A stretch of 64,000 bases of DNA from Actinoplanes aureus. Lineage in GTDB: Bacteria; Actinomycetota; Actinomycetes; Mycobacteriales; Micromonosporaceae. A model generated the notes under the pieces. That model saw only the letters and a program-made list of their open reading frames with translations, searched no databases and was not told the DNA's origin. Below are positions 33,676-42,385 of the stretch, piece after piece (position 1 is the first letter of the stretch; each line of letters begins with the position of its first letter). The stretch lies in the NCBI RefSeq assembly GCF_015704865.1, contig NZ_JADQTO010000012.1:124001-188000 (forward strand), in the 5' to 3' direction. The position numbers and the translations under genes are program-made.

Positions 33676-33850
33676 ACCGCCGGCGGAGCGAACCGCCGCC
33701 GCGGCTTTCCGGCGGCGACCAACCGGGGTGGGCGAAACGCCTGCGGGGCAAGCCGCCGCCCCACCTATCCAGCGGCGACCAACCGAGGTGGATGAAACGC
33801 CTGCGGGGCAAGCCGCCGCCCTACCTATCCGGCGGCGACCAAACGGGGTG
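33552..33850. repeat. Tandem array of 60-bp repeats
   Basis: Five copies (periods 60, 61, 60, 60) with the landmark GCGGCGACCAA(C/A)CG. The array lies between two convergent genes and forms the 3' ends of both: the first two units are translated as the tail of the beta-lactamase-like protein, and the last gives the final residues of the nuclease-like protein. The one-base insertion in the 61-base unit, near 33665, shifts the frame and ends the first gene. Confidence 0.87.
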
Positions 33851-34730
33851 ACGGAGTCAGATTGAGCCGCCCGACGGCATCGCGCAGATCCTGCGGCCAC
33901 AGCCACAACCGATACTCCGGGTCGATGCCGAAATAGTCCTCCGGGCCGTGCAGGACCCGGTTGCGCATGTCCGCGCAGTACCGCTCGCGCCAGGACCGTT
34001 CGTGGACCTTCAGCGGTTCGTCGCGCACCTTCGTGCGGGTGATCCGGAAGAGATCCTCCATGGCGCGGTACTCGTAGGCGAGCAGGGCGTCCGGCTCGGC
34101 CCAGATGCCGAGCCCGGTGGTGCGGGCGGTGGCCGCGGCCTGAATCATCAGGGCCAGGTCGTCGGCGCTGGGGACGGACGGGTAGATGACGAACGGCGCC
34201 GCCCAGCCGGAGGCGATCAGGTCGAGGTTGAAGGTTGGCCGCAGGTGTTTGGGAATCTCTCGGCGTTCCTTCTCGGTGTAGTTCGGGGCGACGTAGGCGA
34301 GCAGCCGGTTGTTGCCGTCGAACGGGCTGTCCGCCACGCGGATGAAGATGGTGCGTGGCGGCCCGTTGGGCCGGGCAAGGCGTTTGGTGATGTTCTGCTT
34401 GGCGAAGGCGGACGCCGCCTGGCCCTGCTGAAACTGCAGGGTGCCCGCCCGGCCGGTGTCCAGTTTCGGCAGCAGGAACTCGGCCAGCCCGGTGTCGATG
34501 GGCGCCTGGCCTTTGCGGATCCACTCCGCGAGCTGCGTGAACTCGTCATCGATCTCGGCGGCGCGTTGGGTGTTGTGGGCGGTCACCTCCGGGGTGTCCA
34601 CCGACAGCATCCGGACCGGCATGCGAAGGTTCGGTGTGTCGCCGTCGGTCACGTCGACCAGCGGCTGATCACCCAACGGCGGCATGCTCGCGCCCGCTGG
34701 CGCCCAGAAGATCTGCACAGGCTCGGACAT
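33825..34730 (-). CDS. Thermonuclease (SNase)-like protein
   Basis: 301-residue protein with features of the staphylococcal nuclease fold: VDVTDGDTPNLRMPVRMLSVDTPE matches the DGDT...(L/V)DTPE core, and NNRLLAYVAPNY resembles the later strand with catalytic Arg. Residues 140-301 extend well beyond the usual domain. No signal peptide is seen, so it may act inside the cell or use another route. The start at 34730 follows GGGGGCGAC. The last residues (about 7) come from the 60-base repeat. An alternative is an inactive SNase-fold protein. Confidence 0.75.
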   Translation of the reverse strand: MSEPVQIFWAPAGASMPPLGDQPLVDVTDGDTPNLRMPVRMLSVDTPEVTAHNTQRAAEIDDEFTQLAEWIRKGQAPIDTGLAEFLLPKLDTGRAGTLQFQQGQAASAFAKQNITKRLARPNGPPRTIFIRVADSPFDGNNRLLAYVAPNYTEKERREIPKHLRPTFNLDLIASGWAAPFVIYPSVPSADDLALMIQAAATARTTGLGIWAEPDALLAYEYRAMEDLFRITRTKVRDEPLKVHERSWRERYCADMRNRVLHGPEDYFGIDPEYRLWLWPQDLRDAVGRLNLTPSPRLVAAG

Positions 34731-35122
34731 GTCGCCCCCACAGCGTGCGGCCGAATCGAGTGTCGGCACCCAGTCCACCATGTCCCCGTGCTCTGAGCTG
34801 CCAGAAATCCGACGAGGGCACGCTCCCGCATCGCGTCCACGGTGGGCAGGCCCCAACATTCGGGGCGTTTCAAACCAGGGTGTCCCACCCACGAGCCGGA
34901 CGACTTCTGGCGACGGCACACCGGCCACGACCAGTGAGCCTTCGCGGTCGGGGTCCGCCGGCCGGATTTTCTCGGCCCAACGTGAGTGTTGTCTTGAAGC
35001 CGTTGAGACAGCATTGAGTGTGGGCCGAACAAGATCACCCTGGACCTCGACCACGAAGGCTGCGTAGAGCCGGTGCCCGTCGCAGCGTGACCCTGCCGGC
35101 AAGACGAGCCACCCTCACCGCA
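34731..35122. other. Non-coding stretch holding MITE copy 2
   Basis: Between the nuclease start and the lipase stop no gene is supported. Open frames here lack ribosome sites and family resemblance. The only structured feature is the second MITE-like element (34937-35061). The 200 bases before it presumably hold the nuclease promoter, but none stands out. Confidence 0.6.
34937..35061. mobile_element. MITE-like palindromic element, copy 2
   Basis: 125-base element with 19-base terminal inverted repeats (34937-34955 and 35043-35061; 17 of 19 match). Inner arms GGCCCA (34974-34979) and TGGGCC (35021-35026) pair, and GTTGTC pairs with GACAGC, with a G-U pair where copy 1 has G-C. The left end is nearly identical to copy 1 at 29701-29720. 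No clear target-site duplication. Confidence 0.65.
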
Positions 35123-36250
35123 TCAGGGCGGGAACGCCGTCGTCACCCTCCCGATCTCCTCCGACCCCAGGACGGCCGCCATGTCCGCCCCAGAGAGGAA
35201 CGCGACCACCAGCGCCGTAGTGACCGACAGCATGCGCCCCGGCTCGATCGTGGTCCGGGCGAGCATGGGCACCACCAGCGAATCCGACCCCACTGGCAGG
35301 AACGGCACATCCATAAAGCTCAAATGACTGGCACCGCTGATCGCAACGGTGTGCGCCGGCTTCCCGGCCCGGTCGACGGTCGTCCAGCCGTCCAGGGTGA
35401 TGGCCTTCTCAGCGGCATACCACTCCGCGTCGGGTGCCATGCCGGCCGCAACGGCGTCATCGGGTTCCAGTTCGAACTCGGCATGCTGCGCCAGCACCTG
35501 CAGCACCGGCCGGGGCACGCCTTCCCGGCCGACCTCGGTCCACACCGCGCCATCCAGGTTGACCGCGGCGATGCAGCGCGGATCCTCACGGCACCAGTGC
35601 AACGCTGCCGCACCACCGAACGAGTGACCGACCGCCGTCAACCTGCTCAAGTCGAGACGGCCCGCGAACATGTCATCAGCATCGAGTTCGGCGAGCCGAT
35701 CGGCGACGAACGCCAGGTCCGCGGCCTTGAACCGGCACACGTCGGCGCGCTGCTGGAACACCGCGGGGTGCGTGCCGGTCTGCGGTCCGAGCGCGCCGGC
35801 GATCGCGGCCGGGTTCACCGGCACGGTCCGGCCGTCCGGGAAGACCGTCACCGCCGTCTCGTAGGTGTGGTTGATGCCCGCCACGACGAAACCCTGGCTG
35901 GCCAGTTCCTCGGCGATGCCGGACAGCAGCAGCGGCGGGAACCCGCTCGGCGACAGCAGCACGACCGGGTAGCCGGCCTGGCCGGCGGCCAGCGGCGCGC
36001 CGTCGACGCTGTGCGCCGTCAGCCCGGCCGCCAGGATACCGAGCATCTCGGCGGCGGCCTGCCAGGCGCCGGGCAGGTAGCCGGCGGGCGGGCCGGACGA
36101 CGGCTGGGCCGGATACCAGATCCAGATCACCAGCGACCGGGGTTCGGCCGGATCCGGCGCGTACGGGTCGGTGCGGGATCGGTCGGTCCACTCACGAACG
36201 GTCCGGCCCACGGCGAACGGGCCCGTCGGCGGTGGCAGGGCTGATGTCAT
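35123..36250 (-). CDS. PAF-acetylhydrolase-like alpha/beta-hydrolase
   Basis: 375-residue predicted lipase or esterase. The nucleophile elbow is GHSFGGAA, with oxyanion-forming LLSPSGFPP and a late His in SGASHLSF that completes the triad. Overall order fits bacterial relatives of platelet-activating-factor acetylhydrolase II. There is no signal peptide. ATG 36250 follows GGAAGGAGGGG. Its first 59 bases overlap the end of the upstream membrane-protein gene, so it is the third gene of a small operon. The natural ester substrate is unknown. Confidence 0.88.
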   Translation of the reverse strand: MTSALPPPTGPFAVGRTVREWTDRSRTDPYAPDPAEPRSLVIWIWYPAQPSSGPPAGYLPGAWQAAAEMLGILAAGLTAHSVDGAPLAAGQAGYPVVLLSPSGFPPLLLSGIAEELASQGFVVAGINHTYETAVTVFPDGRTVPVNPAAIAGALGPQTGTHPAVFQQRADVCRFKAADLAFVADRLAELDADDMFAGRLDLSRLTAVGHSFGGAAALHWCREDPRCIAAVNLDGAVWTEVGREGVPRPVLQVLAQHAEFELEPDDAVAAGMAPDAEWYAAEKAITLDGWTTVDRAGKPAHTVAISGASHLSFMDVPFLPVGSDSLVVPMLARTTIEPGRMLSVTTALVVAFLSGADMAAVLGSEEIGRVTTAFPP

Positions 36251-36860
36251 GGTCCACCCCTCCTTCCTCGAACGAGTCACGACGGTGCCGGGCCAGCACC
36301 ACGACCGCCGCCATGAAGCAGAGCAGGCCGGCCGGGCCGATCGGTGGCGCGTGCATCAGCACGATCGAGGAGAGCGCGAGCAGCACCGTCGCCGACAGTG
36401 GGGCGCCGGCTCGGCGGACGGCGTCCGCGGCGGCCAGGACGGCCACCGCCCAGCCGATCGCTCCGATGGTCACGGCGAGGTCGTCGGATATCGGGTCATC
36501 CCACAGTGCCTGGATCGCGCGAGCGGCCGCAACCCGCTCGCCGGGCGGAGCGTCGTTGGTGTGCCGGACGAGCACTCCGACGGCGATGCCCTGGATCGCT
36601 TCGCCGGCGCCGTAGAACAGGACGAACACGCCGGCCGCCACCCGGCTGACCGTCGCCGCCGTCCCGCGCAGGCCGTCGAGGAGCAGGTAGACGGCGGCTC
36701 CGAGCAAGCCGATGAACAGCAGCGTGCCGAGGTGGACGATCAGCCAGCGATCCGCCTGGTCGCGAAGGCTGCCGTAGATGTCGCCGGCGTCGTGAGCCGG
36801 ATGGAACAGCAGCAGCACCGCCCACGCCAGGGGAGTTCCCAGCAGGAACGCCAGCCGCAT
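36192..36860 (-). CDS. Six-helix membrane protein (DUF4386-like)
   Basis: 222-residue integral membrane protein with about six hydrophobic segments between residues 1 and 190 and a charged tail. It resembles DUF4386-type proteins in size and helix pattern, but the assignment is tentative. It starts one base after the DUF6653 gene and overlaps the lipase gene by 59 bases, so the three are one transcript. Function unknown. Confidence 0.75.
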   Translation of the reverse strand: MRLAFLLGTPLAWAVLLLFHPAHDAGDIYGSLRDQADRWLIVHLGTLLFIGLLGAAVYLLLDGLRGTAATVSRVAAGVFVLFYGAGEAIQGIAVGVLVRHTNDAPPGERVAAARAIQALWDDPISDDLAVTIGAIGWAVAVLAAADAVRRAGAPLSATVLLALSSIVLMHAPPIGPAGLLCFMAAVVVLARHRRDSFEEGGVDHDISPATADGPVRRGPDRS

Positions 36861-36861
36861 G

Positions 36862-37392
36862 TCAGTACTCCCACTTCGCGTACTCGGGGTGGCGGGCCTT
36901 CATGTCCTCGAATAGCAGCACCTGGCGATCGATGTACCAGGCTTTGGCGGTCTGCAGGATCACCAGGCCGGTGAGGGTGACGATGAGGTCGTAGCGGACC
37001 AGCCCGTAGGTGAGTGCCGCCGCGCCGATGAGCTGGATCGCGTAGGTCACGTTGAGGACGCGGGCGTTGAACTGCTCCGGCACCGGAACCCGGAGCCGCT
37101 CGGACCAGACGCGTTCGCCGAAGACGCCTCTCGACGCCCAGTTGCGGGTGGATCGCGGCTTGGCGAACAGCAGCGGGTTGATCATCATGAAGACCAGCGA
37201 CAACACGATCGGTACGAGGGACCACCAGCCGATCCAGTCGCGGCTCCAGATGGACAGCGCGAGCAGCGGCAGGACGGCGAAGCGGGTGGCGACGCTTACC
37301 GGATTGGCGTGGCGGGTCCAGTTGTCGCCGGTGAGACCGAAGACTTTGGCGACACGCTGTTCGCTGGTGACCTTGACGGCTGGAGTACTCAT
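36862..37392 (-). CDS. DUF6653-family membrane protein
   Basis: 176-residue protein with four hydrophobic segments. The opening FGLTGDNWTRHANPVSVATRF is typical of DUF6653, a small actinobacterial and archaeal family of unknown role; the C-terminal DMKARHPEYAKWEY is also conserved there. It has a GGAGG-type ribosome site. It is the first gene of the operon with a second membrane protein and a lipase, and is divergent from the GNAT-like gene at 37509. Confidence 0.88.
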   Translation of the reverse strand: MSTPAVKVTSEQRVAKVFGLTGDNWTRHANPVSVATRFAVLPLLALSIWSRDWIGWWSLVPIVLSLVFMMINPLLFAKPRSTRNWASRGVFGERVWSERLRVPVPEQFNARVLNVTYAIQLIGAAALTYGLVRYDLIVTLTGLVILQTAKAWYIDRQVLLFEDMKARHPEYAKWEY

Positions 37393-37508
37393 CGCGGACC
37401 TCCTGGCAGCGATTCGACGGGTATGCCACGAGCGTGCGGGACCCGTCTTGACGGCGGCTTGGCGTACGCGTCAAGTGGCCGCCAAGCGGCGGCCGCGAGG
37501 ATGACGCC

Positions 37509-37949
37509 GTGCTGTCGGAGATCGTGTTTCGCCGGCTCGGCGAGCCGGCCGAGCGGTCACAGGCAGGCGAGCTGCTCGTCGCGGGCGGCTGTGTCTACCG
37601 CTCCCCACGGCTGGCCGGCGACGAGCGGTGGTCCGGGCTGTGGAACCTCACCGCGGCCGACGGAGCCGCCCTGACGGCCGCCGCCGCCACGATGCGGATG
37701 TCGGCGCGGATCCTCGAGGTCCGCGCGCTGGCGGCGCGACCGGGGGAGCACTGCCCGGCGATGTGGGCCCGCCTGGTGCGCGAGCTGGCCGACACGTGCC
37801 GCGCCCGCGGCGCGGAGTCGATGGTGGCCGGGTTCGCCGGCGGCGACGCCGCCGCGGAGGGCCTGCTGCGCCGGGCGGGCTTCGACACGGCCTCGGATCC
37901 GGGGTTGCCCGGCCTCGACTCGATCAAGTGGGTAGCGCGCGAGGTCTGA
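37509..37949 (+). CDS. GNAT-like small protein
   Basis: 146-residue soluble protein. The second half (LVRELADTCRARGAESMVAGFAGG, then GLLRRAGFDT) looks like the last helix-strand unit of a GNAT acetyltransferase. The classical acetyl-CoA loop (Q/RxxGxG/A) is not clear, so it may be a degenerate or divergent member. It is a single gene ending 17 bases from the convergent SARP regulator. Function not assignable. Confidence 0.65.
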   Translation: MLSEIVFRRLGEPAERSQAGELLVAGGCVYRSPRLAGDERWSGLWNLTAADGAALTAAAATMRMSARILEVRALAARPGEHCPAMWARLVRELADTCRARGAESMVAGFAGGDAAAEGLLRRAGFDTASDPGLPGLDSIKWVAREV

Positions 37950-37965
37950 GATGCGCGAGGCCGAT

Positions 37966-40900
37966 TCAGACGAGCGCTTCCAGATCCGCGGCGGCCCGGC
38001 GGGCGATCAGCTCGGCGCCCTGCCGCCGGGCGACATCCAGCGAGAGCCGCAGGGCGGTACGGGCGTCGGCGGTACGCGGAGGCGCCGTCGCCAGAAGCGC
38101 CCGGCCGTGCAGCCGGTGCAGTTCCGCCTCGTGCATGCGCTCCCCGCTCCGCGCCACCAGAATCTGCGCCTCGGCCAGCAGCCGCAACGCCTCCTCGGCG
38201 TGCCCGGACATCGACTCGGCCTCGGCCAGCATGCCGAGCACCCAGGCCACCAGGTGCCGGGCGCCGCGTGACCGGATCTCGTCGAGGTTCTCCCGCAGGG
38301 TCGTGGCGCCGGCGACCGGATCACCCTCCATGGCCAGCGTCCACGACCGTACCGCTGCGGCGTAGCTGAACCAGGCCGGCAGCGGCCCGGCCAGGTCGAG
38401 GGCCTGGCGCGCGTGCGCGCCGGCCGCGGCCACGTCGCGGCGTAGCGCACTGATCAGCGCGGCACTGGTCAGCACACCCGCACGGACAAGAGGAGCATGG
38501 GTACGGGTACCCGCGATCGCGACATCCACCAGGGCGGCAGCCTCGTCCTCATGCCCGAGCAGGTCCAGAACCGGCGCCAGTTGCAGCCGCGCCGTGATCT
38601 CCACGGGCAGGAGCTCGTGCGGCCCGTCCGGCGTGTCCCGGGCCAGGTCGAGGCTGTGCTCCAGGTGCTCGCGCGCCGCACCCGGCTCACCCAGGCACCA
38701 CAGGGTGCGTCCCATCGCGAGGTGCGCCTGCGCGTTGTCCGTACCCCGGCTGACTTCGAGCATCCGCTCCGCCAGCTCCCGCGCGTGTGTGTGCTCGGCG
38801 CGGGCGACCGCCACTTCGTAGAGGCTGCGGTAGGCCGCGATGGTGGCCGGGCCGTCACCCAGCTGTTCGGCCAGTTCGCGGGCGCGGGTGACGGCGGCGC
38901 GACCGGACGCCGACTGGGCGCCGTGCAGCTGGGCGGACAACGTGCCGAGCCGCATCTGTACGTCGAGTTCCGAGCGGGTGCGTTCGGGCGACTGCGGTTC
39001 GGCGGCGAGCAGGTCCAGCGCGTGCGTCAGGTGCTGTTCGGCCTCCTCGTGCGCCAGCGTCGCCAGCGCCTGGTCGGCGGCGGTCAGCAGGTGCGGCAGG
39101 GCGGTACGGGTGCCGACGACCGGCGCGGCCAGCCACCAGTGCACACCGCCACGATCGTCGAGTGCCTCGGCCACCCGGGCGTGCAGCCGCGCCCGGCGTA
39201 CCCGGCTCAGCTCCTGGTAGATGGTCTCGCGCACCAGAGCGTGCGCGAACCGGAACCGGCCCACCGCCGCCTCCTCGTTCACCAGCCCGGACAGCAGCGC
39301 GGCCTCGACCGCGTCGAGCACGGTCTCGTCGGCCAGGCCGGAGACCTCGCGCAGCACGTCGAGGTCGAACTCGCGGCCGGCGACCGCGGCGACCAGCAGG
39401 ATCGCCTGGGTCTGTTCCGGCAGGCCGGCCAGGCGGCGGCGCAGCACATCGCGTACGCCCGCCGGCACCTCGCTGGCAGCGGCCTGCTCGGCCGCGGCCA
39501 GCCGCCGTTCGCTGCCGAGCAGGCGCAGCAGCTCCAGGACGAAGAACGGGTTACCGGCGCTGCGGTCGTGCACCACGTTCACCAGCCGCTCGGTGGGCTT
39601 CGTGCCGAGCCGGGCGGCCATCAGTTGCCGCACGTCGTCCTCGGTCAGACCGCGCAGCGGGACGCGGTCCACCGCCGGCAGGCGTGCCAGGGCGGCCAGG
39701 GTGGCGGCGAGCGTCGTCTCGTCCGGTTCGCGGTAGGTGCCGACGACGAGGATCCGGGCGCTGCCGAGCTCCCGGGCCAGCACCGGCAACAGCCGCAGGG
39801 AGCCGGCGTCCGCCCACTGCAGGTCGTCGATCACCACGAGCAGCGGCCGCTCGGCGGCGAGCCGGCACAGCAGCGTCGCCACGGCCCGGCAGACCCGGAA
39901 CCGCACCACCTCGACGTCCACGACCGGTGGCGCCGCTGGCGGCGGCCCGGCCAGTTCCGGCAGCAGCGAACCGAGTTCCGGCAGGTAGGGGGCCAGCATC
40001 GCCGGCCGGAGCTCGGCGGGAAGCTCGGCGAGCAACCGCTGTAACACCTGCGTCCACGGCCAGAACGGCGGTGCGCCGGGCTCCTCTCCGCAACCACCCC
40101 AGGCGACCGTGACAGACGCGTGCCGGCCGAGCTCCTCGGCGAGCCTGGTCTTGCCGACGCCCGGCTCGCCGGTGAGGAGCACCAGCCGGCCGTGCCCGTC
40201 CACGGCGGCGGCAAGCGCGCCGCGCAGTGCCTTCAGAGGCTCCGCGCGGCCGATCAGCGCGTCCGCCGGCTCGGGTGCGTCCCGGGGGCCGGCGTCCGCC
40301 GGCCCGCTGCGGATGGCCGGCGCCAGGTCGAGCTCCGGCGCGTGCTCGAGGATTTGCCGGTGCAACCGGTCCAGTCGCGGATTCGGCTCGACCCCGAGGT
40401 CCTCGCGCAGCACGCGGTGAATCCGCTGGTACGCCTCCAGCGCCTCGGCCTGGCGCCCGGCGCGGTAGAGCGCGAGCATCCGCAGGCCGTGCAGGCTCTC
40501 ACGGTACGGATTGGCGCCGATCAGCTGGTCGAGCTCGCTGACGATGCCGGCGTGCCGGCCCAGCGCCAGGCCGGCGGCGATGCGGTCCTCGGCGGCGCCC
40601 AGCCGCAGATCGTCCAGCCGGGCTCGTTCCGCCCGAGCGAACGGGGCGTCCGGGAAGTCGGCGAGAACCGGCCCCCGCCACAGCGCGAGCGCCTGCCCGA
40701 GCGTGTCGTCGCCCCGATCCGGCTGCCCGGCGTCGAGCAGCCGCCGGCCCTCGGCCGTGAGCGCCTCGAACCGCGCGGCGTCCAGGTCGTCGGCGCCGAT
40801 CCGCATCCGGTAGCCGGGCGCCTGGCTCACCAGCACCCGGGCCGGGGTTCGTGCCCCGCGTTCCGGTTCGAGCAGCCGGCGCAGGTGCGACACGTACGCC

Positions 40901-41088
40901 TGTAGCGACGCCATCGCCTGCGCCGGCGGTTCCTCGCCCCACAGTTCGTCGACCAGGTGCTCCAGCGACACCGTACGGTTCGCGTGCACCAGCAGGATCG
41001 CCAGGACCGCGCGCTGTTTCGGGCGGCCCAGCTCCAGCAGCCGCTCACCGGCCGCGACCTCGAGCGGTCCGAGGATCCTGAACTCCAC
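37966..41088 (-). CDS. Large SARP/BTAD regulator with AAA ATPase and TPR-like repeats
   Basis: 1040-residue AfsR-like regulator. Order: winged-helix DNA-binding domain (1-95, FRILGPLEVAAGERLLELG), bacterial activation domain BTAD (about 100-250, DAARFEAL to LGVEPNPRLDRLH), AAA_16-type ATPase (about 278-600; Walker A GEPGVGKT at 307-314, Walker B VVIDDLQWAD), then about 400 residues of helical TPR-like repeats. Starting at GTG 41088 gives the family VEFRILGPLEV opening. Such STAND proteins activate secondary-metabolite or stress genes on signal binding. No biosynthetic cluster is adjacent, so its targets are elsewhere. Confidence 0.93.
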   Translation of the reverse strand: MEFRILGPLEVAAGERLLELGRPKQRAVLAILLVHANRTVSLEHLVDELWGEEPPAQAMASLQAYVSHLRRLLEPERGARTPARVLVSQAPGYRMRIGADDLDAARFEALTAEGRRLLDAGQPDRGDDTLGQALALWRGPVLADFPDAPFARAERARLDDLRLGAAEDRIAAGLALGRHAGIVSELDQLIGANPYRESLHGLRMLALYRAGRQAEALEAYQRIHRVLREDLGVEPNPRLDRLHRQILEHAPELDLAPAIRSGPADAGPRDAPEPADALIGRAEPLKALRGALAAAVDGHGRLVLLTGEPGVGKTRLAEELGRHASVTVAWGGCGEEPGAPPFWPWTQVLQRLLAELPAELRPAMLAPYLPELGSLLPELAGPPPAAPPVVDVEVVRFRVCRAVATLLCRLAAERPLLVVIDDLQWADAGSLRLLPVLARELGSARILVVGTYREPDETTLAATLAALARLPAVDRVPLRGLTEDDVRQLMAARLGTKPTERLVNVVHDRSAGNPFFVLELLRLLGSERRLAAAEQAAASEVPAGVRDVLRRRLAGLPEQTQAILLVAAVAGREFDLDVLREVSGLADETVLDAVEAALLSGLVNEEAAVGRFRFAHALVRETIYQELSRVRRARLHARVAEALDDRGGVHWWLAAPVVGTRTALPHLLTAADQALATLAHEEAEQHLTHALDLLAAEPQSPERTRSELDVQMRLGTLSAQLHGAQSASGRAAVTRARELAEQLGDGPATIAAYRSLYEVAVARAEHTHARELAERMLEVSRGTDNAQAHLAMGRTLWCLGEPGAAREHLEHSLDLARDTPDGPHELLPVEITARLQLAPVLDLLGHEDEAAALVDVAIAGTRTHAPLVRAGVLTSAALISALRRDVAAAGAHARQALDLAGPLPAWFSYAAAVRSWTLAMEGDPVAGATTLRENLDEIRSRGARHLVAWVLGMLAEAESMSGHAEEALRLLAEAQILVARSGERMHEAELHRLHGRALLATAPPRTADARTALRLSLDVARRQGAELIARRAAADLEALV

Positions 41089-41170
41089 CTGTCTCGTCCC
41101 GTCGCCGCCGGGCAGGAGCCGCACCGTCACCCTACAAAGCGACGAAGACCGGGACAACGCACAGATGACC

Positions 41171-41509
41171 TCAGAAGGGTTGCGGCTGGCACGGTGCGCA
41201 TAGTGTCGCGTGCGGAGCGGTGTGCAGCCGGCCGACCGGAATCCGGTGCTGGCACCCCTCGCAGATGCCGTAGGTGCCTTCGGCCATGCGGCGCAGTGCC
41301 TGGGCGGCGTCGGCGACGTGTTGCCGGTGGGACATCGTGAGCAGTTCGAGGGTGTGGGGTTCGTAGCCGCCGTGGTCGGGCAGCCGTCCGTACTCGGTCA
41401 GTTCGGTCAGCCGGGCGGTGTGCACGGCGAAGGTCTCCTCGAGCATGCTGCGGAGCAGTTCGAGATGTGCACCGGCGGTATCAGTGGGTTCGTGCAGGAT
41501 CGTGCTCAT
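41171..41509 (-). CDS. TraR/DksA-type zinc-finger protein
   Basis: 112-residue protein with a long helical N-terminus and a C-terminal four-cysteine zinc finger (CEGCQHRIP and LCAPC), as in DksA/TraR. The coiled-coil tip DxxDxA of true DksA is not seen, so it is more like the short actinobacterial members such as RbpA-independent TraR-like proteins. It may touch the RNA polymerase secondary channel; that is inference. The second ATG (41509) is chosen because AGGAGG directly abuts the first one. It follows the MreB-like gene on the same strand. Confidence 0.88.
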   Translation of the reverse strand: MSTILHEPTDTAGAHLELLRSMLEETFAVHTARLTELTEYGRLPDHGGYEPHTLELLTMSHRQHVADAAQALRRMAEGTYGICEGCQHRIPVGRLHTAPHATLCAPCQPQPF

Positions 41510-41530
41510 CGCCATCCTCCTGACAAGGGT

Positions 41531-42256
41531 TCACGAACGGGCCGGGTGACGCAGTGCTGACATGGCCGCCAGGCCGGCGCCGTTCAGGGCGGCGGTCCGC
41601 GGTGCCGCGGCTCGGTGTACCCGTAGCCGCGACGCCAGGGACAACGCCGATGAAAGTGCGGGGTGCAGGGCTCCGTCACCGACCAGCAGCAGGCCTCGCG
41701 CCTTGGCCGCGGCCAGGTCAGCGGCGGCGCGCTCGGTGTGCAGGTCCTCGATGTGACGGACGATGACGTCGCTGAGCAGTTCCACCGGGGCGCCCCGGTC
41801 GAGGTCGCGGGTGCCGAGCTCGGCGCGCCGGGCGGCGACGACCCGGCCGTGGCTCAGTAGTGCGGTCTCGGTGAGTTCGGCGCCGATGTCAGCGATCAGC
41901 AGGGCGCCGGCAGTCGCGCCCGAGCCGATGGCGGCGGCACGGACGGTGTCGATGAACAGCAGCCGGGTGGGCGAGAAGGCGGCCTCGAGGACGGTACGCA
42001 GCAGGGACTGCTCCGACTCGGAGGTCAGCACCGGCCGGCAGGCCACGACCACGTCCGAGGCGGGGACCGGCTGCGCGTACCGGCGGGCCATCTGTGTCAG
42101 GAGCGTGACGCATGCCTCGACGTCGATGACGCGGCCCCGGCGTACCGGGCGGCCGGTGGAGGCGAGCGCGTCGTGGGACGGTCCGCTGACCGTACCGTGA
42201 TGCGCCGCCCACATGCCGACCGTGGCGCTGCCGAGGTCAACCGCGAGAGCGGGCAT
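41531..42256 (-). CDS. Short MreB/actin-fold ATPase-like protein
   Basis: 241-residue protein with MreB features: AVDLGSATVGMW (phosphate 1), GRPVRRGRVIDVEAC (the MreB G-x-V-x-D segment), CRPVLTSESEQSLLR, and DIGAELTETALLSHGRVVAA (phosphate 2). True MreB is about 340 residues, so roughly 100 residues are missing from the C-terminal half, including much of domain II. AAGGAG precedes the ATG. It may be a reduced actin-like regulator rather than a filament former. It lies 21 bases ahead of the TraR/DksA-like gene, probably in one transcript. Confidence 0.8.
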   Translation of the reverse strand: MPALAVDLGSATVGMWAAHHGTVSGPSHDALASTGRPVRRGRVIDVEACVTLLTQMARRYAQPVPASDVVVACRPVLTSESEQSLLRTVLEAAFSPTRLLFIDTVRAAAIGSGATAGALLIADIGAELTETALLSHGRVVAARRAELGTRDLDRGAPVELLSDVIVRHIEDLHTERAAADLAAAKARGLLLVGDGALHPALSSALSLASRLRVHRAAAPRTAALNGAGLAAMSALRHPARS

Positions 42257-42385
42257 GGTGGGCTCCTTCCGTGCGGGTCTGTCAACCATCATTGCCGCCT
42301 GATCGAGGGGTCGCACCGGCCATGACCGGCGAACACAGGGCCGGCTTCTTGCCGGTGGACGGCAACCTGGATCGGCAGCCCCGGC

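Noticed and set aside
34649..35038. Possible gene on the minus strand covering the second MITE copy
   Set aside because: Part of its product matches the antisense translation of the first MITE copy, so the likeness is due to the repeat rather than to coding.
42341..42355. Short hairpin after the GntR gene as a terminator
   Set aside because: Only five base pairs and no U-run; too weak in GC-rich DNA to claim.
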